The notes: generated by a model from the sequence alone, not told the origin. A stretch of 64,000 bases of DNA from Macrotis lagotis (GCF_037893015.1 NC_133663.1:1976378-2040377), one strand, 5' to 3'; counted from the first letter of the stretch, positions 33,201-46,600 are shown. Numbers and translations are program-made.

Positions 33201-36200
33201 CAGACAGGCCAGTCCTTGGGACCTGTCCCTGGGCACTTTACCCATGCCTGCCAACGGGCACTGCCAGTCTCAGTCATGCCTAGGTTCCGGCCTCTCTTGG
33301 AGGAAGAATGACCCCTCAAGCTCTGCCCCCACCCCAAAGTGGGAGGGAGTGGTGGGCCCGGGGCCCAAGAGGAAGTGCCCGTGGGAGGGGGCAGGGCCAG
33401 GGCCAGGGCAGAGGGACACAGAGCTGCCAAGGGATGGCGGCTCAGGCCAAGTCGTGGCCTCCCCCAGGATCCCAGGGGCCCACCTTGATCTGCTCCATGC
33501 AGTGCCTGGCAGACGCGCTGGAGACGCACTGGATCTCGGGCCTCAGCTGCCGCCGACTGAAGGCCACCGCCATGTCGCCACACTTCTGGATCTCTGGCGT
33601 GGAGAGCACGCACCAGCGGAGGAATCTGGGGAGCCCTGGGGGTCAGAGAGCCGACGTGAAGGAGGCCACACCCCAAGGGGCAGCCTCTCAGCTCAAGCAG
33701 GGGAAGTGGGGGGAGTCCCTCTCCAGTTGCTGTTTGATTTTATCTTCCGGATCCGCGTTGGGAAGGTCCCCCACCTTCTGAGCTGCACAGCCCCCCGAGG
33801 TGACCACTGTCCAGCCACATGTATGGCTGCCTCCGGAGTCCCTGTCCTGCGTCAAGCGGCCCCCACCGGCAGCCACTGGGTGAGGCGGGGGACCCCCGGG
33901 ATCCCTGGAGCCGCCCATTCCAGGGTCTCGCCCTCCCCTGTTCCCGGGGTGCCCTGGGTGCCCCGAGGAGGGATTCCCCACCCCGGTCGGCCGGCAGGTG
34001 ACGGCTACTCACTGTTGGGGTCGCAGGCCAGGCCCATCATGGCCTGGAGATACTCGGTGCCCAGCCAGGCCTGGTAGGTCGGGGTGCTGATGGGCACCAG
34101 CTCCAGGGTCGAGTCCTTGAACAGGAGGTCCTTCTGCTGGAAGGTGTCCGACTCAAACATCTGGAAGCTGGCTCCTTCGTGGTTGAACCTGGCCTGTGGC
34201 AGGGCACGGGCTGGGGTCAGTGCCCAGGCCTGGGCCTGGGTGGGGGGGCTGAAGGTCAACCGGGTGCCTGAGCAGGGCAGGGGGAGGGGAGGGAGACAGA
34301 GTGCCCCTCCCAGCGTCGGGGGGCAGACAGCTGGAGGCCGGCGCCCCGGAGAGGGCACCCCTGGCCTTGGAAACCATCGGGAGGAGCGGAACGTCCTGCC
34401 TCCTGCCTCACCTGGCCTTCATTCAGCATCTGGAAGACCAGGGCCCCGTCCGTGTCGGCCCTGACGACCACAGCGTGAGCGGGCACCCGGGCCAGGTGGC
34501 AGTGCCGCCACTGGGTGACTTCTGCCCGGCTGCCATCCCTGCACAGCAGCTGGAAGTCACGGGACAGCAGCGGTTTGTCCCACGAGCTCAGGGTTTTTCC
34601 TAGAAGAAGACCCTGCGCTCAGACCGGGGCCCCTGGAACTTCCCGGCTCGTCCCCAGACACCCTTTGCGCATCTGGGCTTCACCTTGGCGCAGGGGCCCT
34701 CGGACGACCCCCTCCAGCCGCCTCCTGCCCTCCTCCACATGGCAGGCCGCAGCCGGAGGGAGCCACACTGTGCCACTGAGCCACACACCGCCACCACTGT
34801 GGGCCCTGCCTCTCTAGGGAAGAAGGGGGACCTCGGGAGCCCCTGGACGCCAGCCCCACCACGTCAGCGTCCGTGAAGGAGCGGCGCCCGGGCTCTCCCG
34901 CCAGCCCTGGCCACTGCCCGGATCCGGTTCTGCTCCTCGGACCGCCGGCCCGGGACCGCTTCCCTTTCCTGGGCACTCCCGCTCTCTCGCCCCTCCCGCC
35001 TTCTAGAAAGAGCCGCCCATCCTCGTCTCCCTCTCGTCTCCCGGCCGCTGGCCCCTCACGGTGGCCTTCTGACTCTTGTGGTCATTCGTCAGACTCTCCA
35101 GGACCCCCTCAGGGCAGAGATCCTGGAGCGGTTCGTGTGTCATATATAACAGGTGGGGAAACTGAGGCAACCAGGGTCAAGTCCCACAGTCAGGACGCAT
35201 CTGAGTTGGATTTGAACTCAGCTCCTCCTGACTCCAGGCCCAGTGAGGCCGGAGTCGCCCGTCTCTTGGTCTTTCTTCAGTGCCGGTCCTCCCATCCTCT
35301 GGGCGGGCTTTGACCCTGTGACCGTCCTCTCCTCCTGGAGACTTCCCTGAGTCTGGGGATGTTCCTCACCTGCTTCTTTGAGCCCCAGATCAGCGTCCAG
35401 CCCTGACCTCTCTCTGCAGGCCCGATGCCCCTCCCGCAGTCTATTGTGCACTGCAACCTGACTTGGCAGGCAGGCTCCCCAGGCTAAGCATTTGGACACC
35501 CCTCATTTTTCTCTCCCCTCCCCCCTCTCCCTCACATCGCCACCCCCTCTCCTGCCACCCCGTTCATCACTTCTCACCCGGAAGACCTCCTCCAACCTCC
35601 ACGGCCCCCCAGTAGCTCCTATCGCTCCGAGGATGAGCCGTCTGCTCCCGGGGTGCTCCCAAGTCCAGCTGCCCGTCTGGTTCGGGGACCCCCCTTCACC
35701 CACCCATTGTCTCCCACCTCCAGGCTTCTGTACAGCCTGGAATATATGCCCCAATCATGGAAGGACCGCAGAAGCCCCAAAGCAACCATTGCCTTCTGCC
35801 TGGAGACCTCCACGGGGGGAAGGGGGGCAGACAAGGGGCCTGAGGGGGGGCCTGCTTCACAGCTCATCCGCAGGATGAGTCTCCGCATACAGCAGGCACC
35901 TAATACATGTTCACTTTGAGTTGACCCGATGCTGAGCACCAGTCGGGAGTCCGGCACCCAAAAGTCGTCCCCAAAGCCAGGGCCAAGCCCCCTAGCCACG
36001 GGAGCCCCTTAGAAATGAGAAGGGCTCTCCTATTCCCAGCCTCCCCGGCTGGACCCACCAAGGAAGCCCCCACCTGGAGGCTCTGGGGGGGGGGCACTTT
36101 TCCCTACCAGGGATTGAGCAGGTGACCTCTCTGGGCCTCTCCCAGCCTGGGTCCCCCTCCCCCAGAGCCTCCCCCAAGGAGAAGCCGGCACCCACCATCC

Positions 36201-39200
36201 GTGTTCTCCAGCACCGTGCTGTGCTTCACGAAAGCCACGTCTCCGGCCCCGTCGGCCAGGCACCTGCGAGGCAGGAGAGGCTCTCGGTCCCCTGGCCCTG
36301 AGGGGCCCCAGCCCTTCTCCGGGGTCCAGGAGGCAGGACAAGCCTTGTCCCCGGATGGGGCCCCCCGTCCTGCCCCGAGACCATGCACAGAGAAGGGGAG
36401 TGGGCCCATGGCCCCGGGGACTGGCTGCTCCGGCTTGTCCAGGGCATGGGGCGCTGGCACTCGACCACCCCGCGGGCACGGCTGTGGGCACGGCCGCGGG
36501 GCCTCCGCCCCAGGGAGGGGCAAGACTGCTGTTGGACGCTGCGCGCCCCCCCCGTGGCCCCCCCAGCCCCTCACCTGAAGGCCCCGCTGTAGTCGTAGTA
36601 GCGCTCCAGGGGGCTCTTGGCACACCTGCCCTCCCCGGCGGCGTCGCCCCGGCACAGCCGGCACAGGGAGTCCGCGAAGCCCGTCTCCCCGGCTCCAGGG
36701 ACGCAGCTGCCCCCGAAGTAGCCGCTGACCGCTGCGGGGGTGGGGGGCAGCTGTGGGGGCGGCCCGGGGGTCCCGGGCAGGGGGGTCCCACGGGCCTTGG
36801 CTTCTTGGGGGGCGTCGGGAGCTGGGGGCTGCCCCAGGGGCAGCTGGATGAGGGAAGGGCCCCAGGGCAGATGCGCCCCGCGGAGCGGACGGACGGGGCA
36901 GCCGGGGCGCGGGGAGCGCGGCCCCGGGCTCCCTCTGCACCCTCGGTCTCTCCCTCCCCCCGCCCCTCCCCTCCAGGGCCCCCCGGGGCTGACCTCGGAG
37001 CACCCCGCAGCCCGGCACGGCCAGGCGGCCGCTCTCCACCAGGTAGCCCACGGGCACGTTCCAGCCGGCCGTGCGGTTGAGGCCGGTGTGGCAGGACCTG
37101 GCCCCGCGGAGGCCGTCGATGCGCAGGGAGGAGGCGCGTCGGACCACGGCCACGGCGTAGTAGGAGGTGCCGGCCTCTGGGGGGCAGAAAGGGGCCGGGC
37201 AGGGGCGGGCTCCCCGGGGGCTGAGTTCCAGGGGAGGCTGTCGCCCCCCGGGGCCCCTCGACCCCAGGCGGGGGGTCACTTCTCCATCCCAGGCCTCCTG
37301 GGGCTCCCCGCCGCCCCGCCAAATCCCTACCTTGATCATAGGTCTCCCCGACCACGGGCTTCAGGTGGTAGAGCTTCCCGGCCTCATAGACGGCGCCCCC
37401 GTCCAGAGTGATGGCATCCGCCTCCTGGGCCTGGTCGGGGCCGGGGCGGGGGGGGGGGGGTCAGAGCCTCCAAGGAGGCCTTGGGGTTCCGCCTGTCTCC
37501 AGCCCCCTTGCCCCCCCCCAGAGCTGGACCAGCCCCTCCCTTTACAGCAGGGATGGGGGGCCTCGGGGTCTTGCCCCTCCCTCCTTCCTCCGGTCCCCCG
37601 GGGCCCCCTCCCTTAACAGGTCAGCAGCAGCTGATGATGCCCAGGAGTGGGGCCCGCAGGCCCCCCCCCCACTCTGCTTGATTTGGACCTAGACTCTCCA
37701 GTCGGGGACCCCCACGGGCAGCCCTCCCTGCTCCCTTTGGTGGGCTGCCTTGTCCTCAGGCGATGATCCGGCCTCTGGCCTCTTCCCCCCATAAGGCCTC
37801 GGGGCTCCTGCCCTGCTGGCCCCCCACTCTCCACCTCACTCTCTCAAGGTCAGGCCCGGGCCCAGCCATCACCTCTGTCTGCCTCGGCCAGTGACCAAAA
37901 TGAGTCATGTCCCCCAGGCTGGGGGAGGGGAGGCTGCCCCATCCCAGCCCCTCCCCGGGGACTCCGGCCGCATCCCCCCGGGCCTTCCAGCCTGGCCCCC
38001 CGGGAGCGGGGCCCACAGTCCGTCAGGCCTGGGGAGGGGCCCATCTGCCGCTCTTGGCCGGGAGGACGGGAGGTCGTGGGGACACTCACCTGGATGAGGC
38101 GCATGCAGTCGTCAGCGGAGGTCCCCAGGACGCAGCCGAGGGTGGGACGGATTCCGGCCTCCTTGAAGGCTGCAGCCATGGCCAGGCACTTCTGCTGCTC
38201 GGGCTCCGAGATGGCACACCACCTCAGCTCAGTCATGCCCAGGGCTGGGGGAGGAACCCCAGGCTTCCTTGGCCGGTGCCTCCTCAGCATGTCTCCATGC
38301 TGGAGTTCCACCCCCCGCCCCAGCTGGGACTGGAGACCCTGTAGGCTCCACCCGTCTCTCATGGGTACAGGGACTTGAGGAGAGAATTGTCCCCCCCCCA
38401 AAAAAAAACTGGTGTCAGGGGCCAAAGGGGGACCACAGACACAAAATCACTGTTGCGAGGCACCCCCCTTGGCAACATCTCCCCACTATGTCGAGGGCCC
38501 CGGAGCTGCTCCCAGACCCCTGCGAGAGGGAGGCCGGGAGGCCGCTCCTGGAGTAGATAGGCCATCTCCCCCTCCAGGTCTGTTCCTGGCCGGGCCTCCT
38601 GCCTGAAATGTCTCCCTTCAGCTGTCCTTGGCCCAGCTAAGTTCCCACCTCCCCCAGGGCCCCAGGGCCCACCCTCTGGGACTAGCTCCAAGGTGCCCTG
38701 TCTGCAGTTTGTCTGTAGGAAGCCCCCTGAGAGTGGACCCCACCTTTGGCCTCTCTTGGAACACTCAGAGCTTCCATCAGCTCTGGGTATGTCCTGGGTG
38801 CTTAATAAATGTTTCTAGGCTGAGGTCACCCCGCCCCCCCAGCAGCCCAACGGAAGAAGTTGGTTCCGCTCAGTCAAGATCCTGGAAGGTATGGCCAGAG
38901 CCCGACGTCCTGCTGTGCCCCCCCCCAGTCACCCTTGCCCCCAGATGCACCATGCCACCCCCAGTTCCAGGGCTGCCCCCTACTGTCTTCTCCTGCCCCC
39001 AGACCCACTCTGCCACCCTTCCAGAGCTGCCCCCACTGTCTTCTCCTGTCACCAGACCCTCACCTGATGTGACAACCCCCCAGACCCAGAGGAGGTGCCT
39101 CCTCTGTACCCCCTTCTCCCACTGGGCCATTTCTGCCGGCCCCAGGCAGGCCAAGGAAGGGCCAGCCAGGTTTGGGTCGGGCTCCAGCGTCTCCTGCCCG

Positions 39201-39311
39201 CCACCACCTCTGGGTGCTGGCCCAGGGCCCCAGAGGGCAGGGTGGGGAGGGGGGTCACTGACCTGCCTGGAAGGAAAGGAGCAGCCCCACAATGTTGCAG
39301 AAGGTCCTCAT
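27277..39311 (-). CDS. MELTF: Melanotransferrin (complete, 16 coding exons)
   Basis: GPI-anchored transferrin-family protein of the cell surface that binds iron in its N-lobe. Exons in coding order: 39263-39311, 38090-38244, 37331-37430, 36994-37176, 36575-36731, 36196-36263, 34412-34599, 34013-34193, 33484-33635, 32732-32828, 31955-32149, 31510-31666, 31342-31409, 30716-30903, 28372-28570, 27277-27353. They sum to 2214 bp, giving 737 residues against 738 in human. A short signal peptide ([16 protein letters not shown]) precedes two homologous lobes. The N-lobe keeps Asp in AITLDGG, Tyr in TSYYAVAVV, Tyr in YYDYSGAF, His in VAFVKHST, and the anion-site Thr/Arg in [11 protein letters not shown]. 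In the C-lobe the Asp is Asn (VTLNGRD), the second Tyr is Asp (YYGDSGAF), and the anion-site Arg is missing ([10 protein letters not shown]). The C-terminus has ECSGA, a Leu-rich hydrophobic run and no cytoplasmic tail, as for GPI attachment. All splice sites are GT-AG. Confidence 0.97.
27595..27815 (+). repeat. MIR element in the last MELTF intron
   Basis: GGCCTGAGTTCAAATCTAAC, a conserved-core relic around TTTCTAGCTGTGGGAACCCA, and GTGAGGATTCAGTGAGGTCA. It lies between the last two coding exons, antisense to MELTF. Confidence 0.85.
28582..28620. repeat. (ATTC)n microsatellite next to a MELTF acceptor
   Basis: Imperfect TTCATTCG/TTCATTCA repeats that begin only 12 bp upstream of the 28570 exon edge. 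On the MELTF strand this puts GAATGAAC repeats where the branch point would be. Confidence 0.85.
35148..35245 (-). repeat. MIR relic in MELTF intron
   Basis: AGGTGGGGAAACTGAGGCAA and GGATTTGAACTCAGCTCCTC are the reverse MIR consensus. It sits in the 34600-36195 intron, which otherwise shows only an old LINE-tail motif near 35884 (CAGGCACCTAATACATG). Confidence 0.85.
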
Positions 39312-39435
39312 GGTCAGCTCGGCAGACCCTCCCCCAGTGCAGACAGCGCTGCCCAGCCCCCTGGGTGCCTCCCGTCTGCTTCAGTCTCCCCGGTCCCTGG
39401 GCAGCCCTGGCAGTCTGGCTCCCCGGGCTCTCTTT

Positions 39436-39444
39436 GCTACTTAA
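39436..39444 (-). promoter_or_regulatory. MELTF: Possible TATA-like element of MELTF
   Basis: On the minus strand ACTTAAGTAG occurs about 130 bp upstream of the MELTF start codon at 39311. The spacing suits a core promoter with a short 5' UTR. The match to TATAAA is weak, so this is tentative. Confidence 0.25.
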
Positions 39445-42334
39445 GTGCCCATCAGACCCCTCCCACCGGGGAGGGCAGAGGGTGGGAAGGGAGCAGATTC
39501 CAGCCCGCCTCCCCACCCCTCCAGGAGTGGGGACACCTGGCCAGATTCTGGCACCATCTGCTGGAGCCGAGTAGACACAGCAGCCGCTGCCCAGGGAGGC
39601 CCTGCAGGCCAGCCATCCTCAGACCCCCTCAGCTTCCACCCCAAGGCTCAGGAGCCCGGGGTGGGGGGGCTCAGACAAATCCCTTCCCCTCCCTCAGTTC
39701 CTTCCTCTGATGAGGCTCTGAATACCCCGACCCCACCCCTAAGTCCTCTCCCTCTGGTCTTCCTCATGGGGAGGGGGCTGACCTCCTGCCCGGAGGGGAC
39801 CCTGGCTGCGGAGATGCCAGCTGTGGACCCCTCTGACGCAGTGGCCAGTCTGCCCCGCTGAGGCATGGGCACGGGGGAGTAATCATCCCCTGCCTCCCAG
39901 GGGCTGAGGGGGGGGGAGTGCTCTGGGAGCCTGAAAAGCCACAGCCCTGGGGCCAGAAGTCTGACCCGGACCACTCAGCCCCTCACTCCATCCTCTCCAG
40001 CATCATCCTGTTTGGCGCCTCAGGCCCCTCCTCACCAGGCTTCCCTTCTTATCTTCCGTCATCTCCCACATTCCCCGACATCCAATAGACCCAGGGACAG
40101 TGGCCTCCAGGAGTCCTCACGCAAGACACTGCACCTCCAGCCTCCAGGTGTTTGCTTTGGCCGTGCCTCCTGCCTGGAAGTCTGCCTCCTGACTTCTCTC
40201 GGCAGGACATCTTTCTCGATGTCCCTGAGGGCCAGCGCCTTCCCTCCTCTGGGGTTCCCCAAGATTCATCCTGGCAGAATCTTGTTTGCATGGGTGTTTT
40301 GCACATTGTCCCCCTTCCCCACCCCCGTTAGATCACGAGGACCTCTTCACTGCATCCCTGCCTGGAAGACCTGCTAACTTGACTCCCCAACAATGCAAAG
40401 CCCAGCTGGTGGTGTGGGGCCCCCTATGACAAGACCAGCCCAAGGGTCCAGGGAGGAGCCAGAGAAGAGGCCAAAGACAGGAAGGCCAGACCCCTTTGGG
40501 GAGGAGGAAGTGAGCTCTTGAGGGAAGGAGCCCCCACTCCCCAGGCCTCTGCTCCTCCCCCAGCTCTGGGCTATGGGGCCCCAGGACCCGACATTTCCTC
40601 GGTGTATCCTCCAGAGCAGATCTCCCTCCCTCAGCCCTTGCCCCTCCAAACACCCCTGCCCCCCCACCTCCATCTCCATGTCCATCACTCCACTGCCCCA
40701 TAGAATGAATCAGGGGTCCTATCAATTCTGCTTTAAAATTGCCACTATCAGTAAAGACAGGGTGGCGACTACACCCCCAAAGACACAATGGGTGCTGAGT
40801 GGGGGGATGACAGGTCATCAGTGCCAGGCGGCTTCTTTCCAGACCCAGCTTCTCCCCTCCTCTGAAATCCTGCCTCGGCTCCCACCTATCCCCTGCTCCC
40901 GGGGAGGGGGACTGGAGATTCCAGGGAGCTGCTAATGGCTGACACCCCTGAATCTGCTTCCAGAGGCCCATCACCTCGGGCACGGGCTCCTCCGGTTGCC
41001 CACTTCTCTGGCCCGGACTAAGGATGCTATTACCCTGGAAAAGACTGGAAAAGAAAGGAAAAGCTCCTGACATTGGAAAATTAGAGGAAATTCCTATTTC
41101 AGCGATAGCTTGGTTGGAACATGGTGGCGACCATCTGCTGAGCCCTCCGACCGTGGAGCTGAGAGGTTGGAACAGATGCTGGGTTTGGGTCCAATTCTGC
41201 TGGCCAAGCCCCAGGTAGCAGCCATCCGCCTCTAGCACCATGTTTTACCCTCTCACCATTGCACACCGTAGCGGAGACAAGAGAAGACAGAAAAGGGGCT
41301 TCGGAGGTTCTGCAGTGGGGCCAGTTGTCGCAGCTTGGATGGCGTTGGGCATTCGCTTTTATGGAAGGCGGCATTGTTCCTCAGTGAACTCAACCAGAGA
41401 CAAAGAGGGCTTGGACAAGAAGCAAGACTGGAGGAGTCAACCCAGCGACCAGATGAGGCACCCCAAGGCACGCCAAGCTTCCCTCTGCACGGCCCGGGCT
41501 GGCCAGGCCAAAGCAGGAACGGAGACCCCCATCCCACCCCCATTTGCAGCAGGTAGGGTTTTGGAGCTCAGACAATGGTTCTGGCAGCATCCCCCAGACC
41601 TTGATGAAATGACTGCATCAGTTTTTACTTTTCAGATCCATCTGACCGTGGACCCGAAGCTTCCATGGGAAAAGGTTAATCTGTGAGGTGATGAGCCGCC
41701 CAAAGGCGCAGGTCAGGAGAAGAGTGTGGCAGGACTGTGAGGATGCTTCCAGGCCAGGCCTCTGCCCTCTGTGCTCATGCCCTGCCGTCAGCGTGGAGCG
41801 TCCGGCTGTCCAGGCCCAGGTGACATGGCGGTCAGCTCCAACAGTGAACTTTGCTGACGATGGCCTGGGATGTTGCATGATGGGGAGGACAGGGAACATG
41901 AACTGGGCCCCAGTGAAGGGCCGAGCTATCCCTCAATTCGGTTCCTCTGGTGAGTAGACCTATACTACAAAATATCTTACTGGACTATTACATTTTAATT
42001 TCATGAATACAAATTTGGGGGATTTTCTTTTCTTCCTTGCTAGCTAAGTGCCTGCTTCATATCCTCAGTTTTGACTCAAGGCCCACAAATTTGGCTTTTA
42101 CGGGAAAAAGCTTGGCCACCTCTGGCGGGGAGCAAAGGCAGGAAAGGTCCCTTCTCCTGGGCAGGGTCCCACTGAGACCCCGGGCTCAGAGCCCCCCACT
42201 CCCACCCAGAGCAGGGAGGGAGGAAGCACTGTCAGGGGCTCAGAGATGACAGGGGCTTCCTCCATCTCAGAAGTCTCCTCCTACACATGGGGAAATCACT
42301 CAGTCATGAACCACCCAGTCATGTTCTGGTTATG

Positions 42335-42525
42335 CCTAGAGGCATCCAGGTGGCCGGTGGAGAGAGCACCAAGAACCAGCCTCGAATCCAACCTTCTACT
42401 CTTAGGAGTTGGGTTCATCCTGGACAAGTCACTCTGTCTGACTCAGTTTCCTCCTGGGCCTGAGGCCCAAATGACATCTGTATAAAGGCATACAGTAGGC
42501 ATTTAATAAATGTTTTATTTTCTTC
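42335..42525 (+). repeat. MIR-type relic with LINE-like tail
   Basis: GAGGCATCCAGGTGGCCGGT, CCTGGACAAGTCACTCTGTC, CTGACTCAGTTTCCTCCTGG, and the ending ACAGTAGGCATTTAATAAAT. Confidence 0.75.
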
Positions 42526-45500
42526 TTTGTTCCAATTTGTCACTGTTTTTATTTTTATTTCCCTCCTAGTCTTAGCATTTCTACATGGTTTCCAGGTCCC
42601 TCAGGAGCTAAGCTTCTGGTGAGCGGGCCCCCAATCCTCGCTGGTTGTTTGGTTCGGGGTCATCCTTCTGTGTCCAGGTTTGGCAGACTCTGGGATGGGG
42701 CGGTCGCTCCCCCAACCCCACCGCCACCATCCAGTTCCTTTCTGCAAATGAGAGGGAGTTTCAGAGTCTGCTTCTGCTGGGCAGTTCTGTGGAGCTGCCC
42801 CACAGCCCCCAGGTACCATTACGGGATGCCCAAGGGGGCAGGGTGGTGAGAACTGGCTTTGCTAATGTACCTTCCAGGCTTTTACCCCATTTATGCTTCA
42901 AGGCAGGGGCTGAAGGGACACCCCCTCCCCTTTGACAGCGCAAGAAACTGAGGCTCAAAGTAAATTACCCTTCCTCAGGGCTTTGCGACTCCAGGGCTAG
43001 CTGTTTCTCCAGAGACGGGGGAGATGAGGCCACCTCCCAGGGGAGCAGACTGCGTCACCTGCAGGGGTGCTGGGACGAGAAGACTGAGCAGATGCTGGGG
43101 TTCCTCAGCCCCCCTGGAATGCTTAGCCCTTCCCACTGACCCCCTCTTGCCCTAATACCACTTCTCCCATTCTTTCTGGAAGGTATCGGAACCTGGAGGA
43201 TTAATCCCAGGACCTTATTCTTGACCAAAGAAGGGCAGCCTGGTCCCCCTCCCAAGGAGACACAAGGGTTGGCAACAGCTTACGGGCATAAAGGTCTTTG
43301 GGCATCGTACCCAGTTGCAGAGGCTCTGCCCACAGGGCGGAGCATCTCTCATGGGCAGAGCTGGGCAGGGGATTCTGATCCACAGCGGATGGGGCTGGCC
43401 AGCAGATTGGCAGGCATTAAGAGAATGATTTTTATGTTGAGCAATATGATGTATGGAATGAACTGATAATTTAATTTCTGGGATCCCTTCCCCAGGCAGA
43501 CGCCGGCCTGGGAAACAGTGGAAGCAAAGCAGCCAGAATCCCCCCAAGTCTTCCTTTCTCTCCCTGATCCGTGCTGTCTGCTGTCTGTGTCCAAGAGAGG
43601 ATGCCCGATCGTAGAGGCAGCTTGGCCCATGCCCACAGGCCCAGCTGTCCTAAGAAAATTGCTCAAACCTCCAAACAGGCTGTTCTAGGATCCTCGTCCC
43701 CCTCCCTTTCCCCTTATGGTCATGGAAATCCATTCTCCGCCTGCACTATAACGAGGTAGAGCCCAAATAAGGAGAAATCCCAGGATTTGCAAACCTGTTC
43801 CTTGCAATGAAAATAAATTCCTCCAAGCCCTCCTGGATAGCTGGTCTCTGGCCTGCTCTGCCCGACTGGCCAGACTGGCTCAGTCCGAGTTGCATTGGGA
43901 TGGAGAGCTCCCACCCATGAAGCCCAAAGGCCGCAGCGACCTACGGCTCCTGGTACAGGGTCGATGGATGCCTCGACCTTGCCTGGTCCATGCATGGCGG
44001 CCTTCTCTCTGGGAGTCCACCCTGTGACCTTCCTTCCCATGCTCTCCAGCTTATCAACACCTGCCCAGGCTCCGGGGGCCGGTCAGGCTGAGGATCAGCT
44101 GCAGGGACAGGAGTTGGGGGGGCGTTTAGCTTGGGAAGGCTCCGGTATCTAGCCCGTTGTTTTTATCTGTATTTAGATCTTTTATGCTTCATCATAAAAC
44201 TGCATTCTGTGCTGGTCCATAAATCCTACAAGATAGCATAAAAATGGATACCTGGGGGTTCATTTACATATTCCCCAGAGAAAGACGAGACACACGTCCA
44301 TGGTTCATGAAAGTGGAGGGAGGGCCAACGCCTCCGTTTTTAGGCACAGTGAGACGGGAGCCTGTGGCACCCAGTCTCCCTTGACCACAGGGATGGCCCT
44401 GCCCCCATCTGTGGGAGCTGCTTCACTCACGTGGTCTCTTCTGGGGTCCATGGCCGGTAAGGAGATGCCAGGCAGTCAGTTCTCAGGAAGGTGCCCCTCG
44501 CAGCAGTCTAACCGCAAACTTACTGAGCGGACTAGCCCAAGCTGGGCCTGGCCCCGACTTTACCCTCCTGCTGTTAAAATTCAGGGTCCAGTGGGATGAG
44601 CACCTCTCCAGTCTGGGCGACTGTTAATGCAGGGGCCATGTCACACGTTGACAGCTCTGGACTTCCGTTCAATACTTATGAAGTTATTTTGTCTATCTGA
44701 GGAAAAAAATACAAAACTGCAAATTGCCATTGTGGAAATAACTTGTTAGTTTGCATTCCATAAGGTGAAAAACGTCCCCATCCTGTTTCCTTGATGGGGT
44801 TGGAAATGTCCTTGAGATCACCGGGTAAGTCTGGGTGTGGTCAAAGTTGACTTTTACTATGACGGGTTTAAACAGCCTTGCCAATGCTATGCACAGCACA
44901 GAGAGGGATCTCTTCACTTCTCGCTGGGAACAGGTCCCGCGGGTCTACCCACCTAGCAGCCAAAGAAAAGAATTTTGTTGATCTCCAGACTATTGCTTAC
45001 TTCACTGACCCTGCCCTCATGGTCCTATGGTGACTGGTGGGCAGTGGCCTCCTGAGGTCAATGGCAAATTTAATCCCCTTGGTTTTCTGATGTCAGAAGG
45101 GAGGTTCCCTGGGTGGTGCACCCACTTTGCTACCATCCCCCCGGGTTGTTTTTTGGGGGGGGGTGGAAGGGGGGAGGGGGAGAATGAGGAGTGAATCCTT
45201 CGGAGTCCTTGTCCTTGATTAGCTTTGAGCTCTTCTCCATTTCCCAGAGTTGGGGCTGAGCCAGGAGATTTGGGCCAAGTCAGTGACATCAGCTTGTGGT
45301 TTCATTATCATAAAAGAAGAATATGTGGGCTTATGCGGCGGCAGGTAACGGCGGTGACAGACTCGGAAAGAGGGCTTTGGAATCGGAAGGCAGGCTTTGG
45401 GCTTTGGGTCTGGTCCTTGTCTTAGATCCCTTCTTCAAGCCCCAGATGGGCTTCCTCAGCAAGGTCCCAAGGAGGGAGATCAAGACCTCAAGTGGAAAGG

Positions 45501-45611
45501 CTTAAACCCATCATGGGAAACTACAAATCTCCCCCAAACCAGGGAAAACCTGGCTACACTAGAGGCCTTTGCAGCAAGCGCTTCTTCCTAGCTCTCTGGC
45601 CTGTGTGGAAT

Positions 45612-45872
45612 GTCCTTCATTCTCAAAGAAGAGCCTGACCTCAGGGAGGTGATGCCACCACAAGCAGGTGAATTGGATTGGAGTGAGGGGGGCTGTGCTA
45701 GGTCCCCAGCCTCACTTTCTCCTCCAGAGCCAACTGGGTCCAGGGGCCAGATGGGAATCAGGACGACTGCAGACAGTCCTGCATGCGAGGCAATCAGGGT
45801 TGAGTGACTTGTCTAAGGTCACACAGCCAGTAAGGATCAACTCAGGTCCTGACTACCCTATCTAATGGCTAT
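45612..45872 (-). repeat. Composite marsupial SINE (reverse)
   Basis: The inverted form of the structure at 23786-24090: TGTCCTTCATTCTCAAAGAA, ACCTCAGGGAGGTGATGCCA, CCCAGCCTCACTTTCTCCTC, then the inverted core GAGTGACTTGTCTAAGGTCA. Confidence 0.85.
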
Positions 45873-46431
45873 ACTAGTGAAAACCAAGGCTGGCCATGGT
45901 TAGATGCAGTCTTAGTCTTGACAAATTGACCTGTTTATAAGGGTTTATAGGAATTTCCGATTCTTAACTGGACTACAGATGGGGAGGGGGTGGGAAGTGG
46001 GAGAGAGAAACTGCAGAGAATTCCATAGTTTTCCAAAGAGAGAAGAGGAAACAGGACCCTTTCTTGGGTTGAGAGAGTTAGAGTATTTGTAAACTACAGA
46101 TTTATGAACTGAAATGTTTGCTGTGCATTTCCAAACTGTAATGAAACATGGTTGGTGTGTTTTTATAAAGGTCGAAATATTCTGGTGAGTTTTGAGGGGT
46201 TGCAGCCCCCCAGAAGGCATGTAAAACTATCAGTGCTGGCTCTCTTCCTGGGAGAGGGGCAGATTTATTGGTTTCTTGTAAAAGGAGAAGACAGTTTTGC
46301 CAACTAAAGAAAAAAGAAGTGAAGCTCATTTGGAAGTTTTATCAGGGAAGTCCAAACATGGCAGAAGAAAATGTTTTGAGGTCTAAAGCTTTTAAATCTT
46401 ACCTGATCCTTAAGAACCACTCATTAACTTT

Positions 46432-46600
46432 TTAAAAAAATGTATTTACTTATTTTTGGCGAGGCAATTGAGGTTAAGTGACTTGCTCAGGATCACACAG
46501 CTAGTAAGAGCCAAGGGTTTGAGGTTGGATGGGAACTCAGGTCCTCCTGATTTCAAGCCCAGTGCTCCATCCACTTCCACTTTGTGACCTAGCTACCCCC
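46432..46600 (-). repeat. Marsupial tRNA-derived SINE (reverse)
   Basis: GGCGAGGCAATTGAGGTTAA, GTGACTTGCTCAGGATCACA, CAGGTCCTCCTGATTTCAAG, CCAGTGCTCCATCCACTTCC. Diverged from the younger copies. Confidence 0.88.

Noticed and set aside
36030-37355. Minus-strand frames of 441 and 411 codons
   Set aside because: They run through several MELTF exons and introns. GC-rich introns happen to lack stops, and the real exons lie within them with clear splice sites.
38628-39710. Plus-strand 360-codon frame
   Set aside because: Lies antisense over the first MELTF exon and promoter; Pro/Ser-rich, no homology signal.
40333-41241. Minus-strand 302-codon frame in the intergenic region
   Set aside because: No domain, no splice or promoter context and Gly/Pro/Leu-rich composition; chance frame. 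Conservation in another marsupial would change this.
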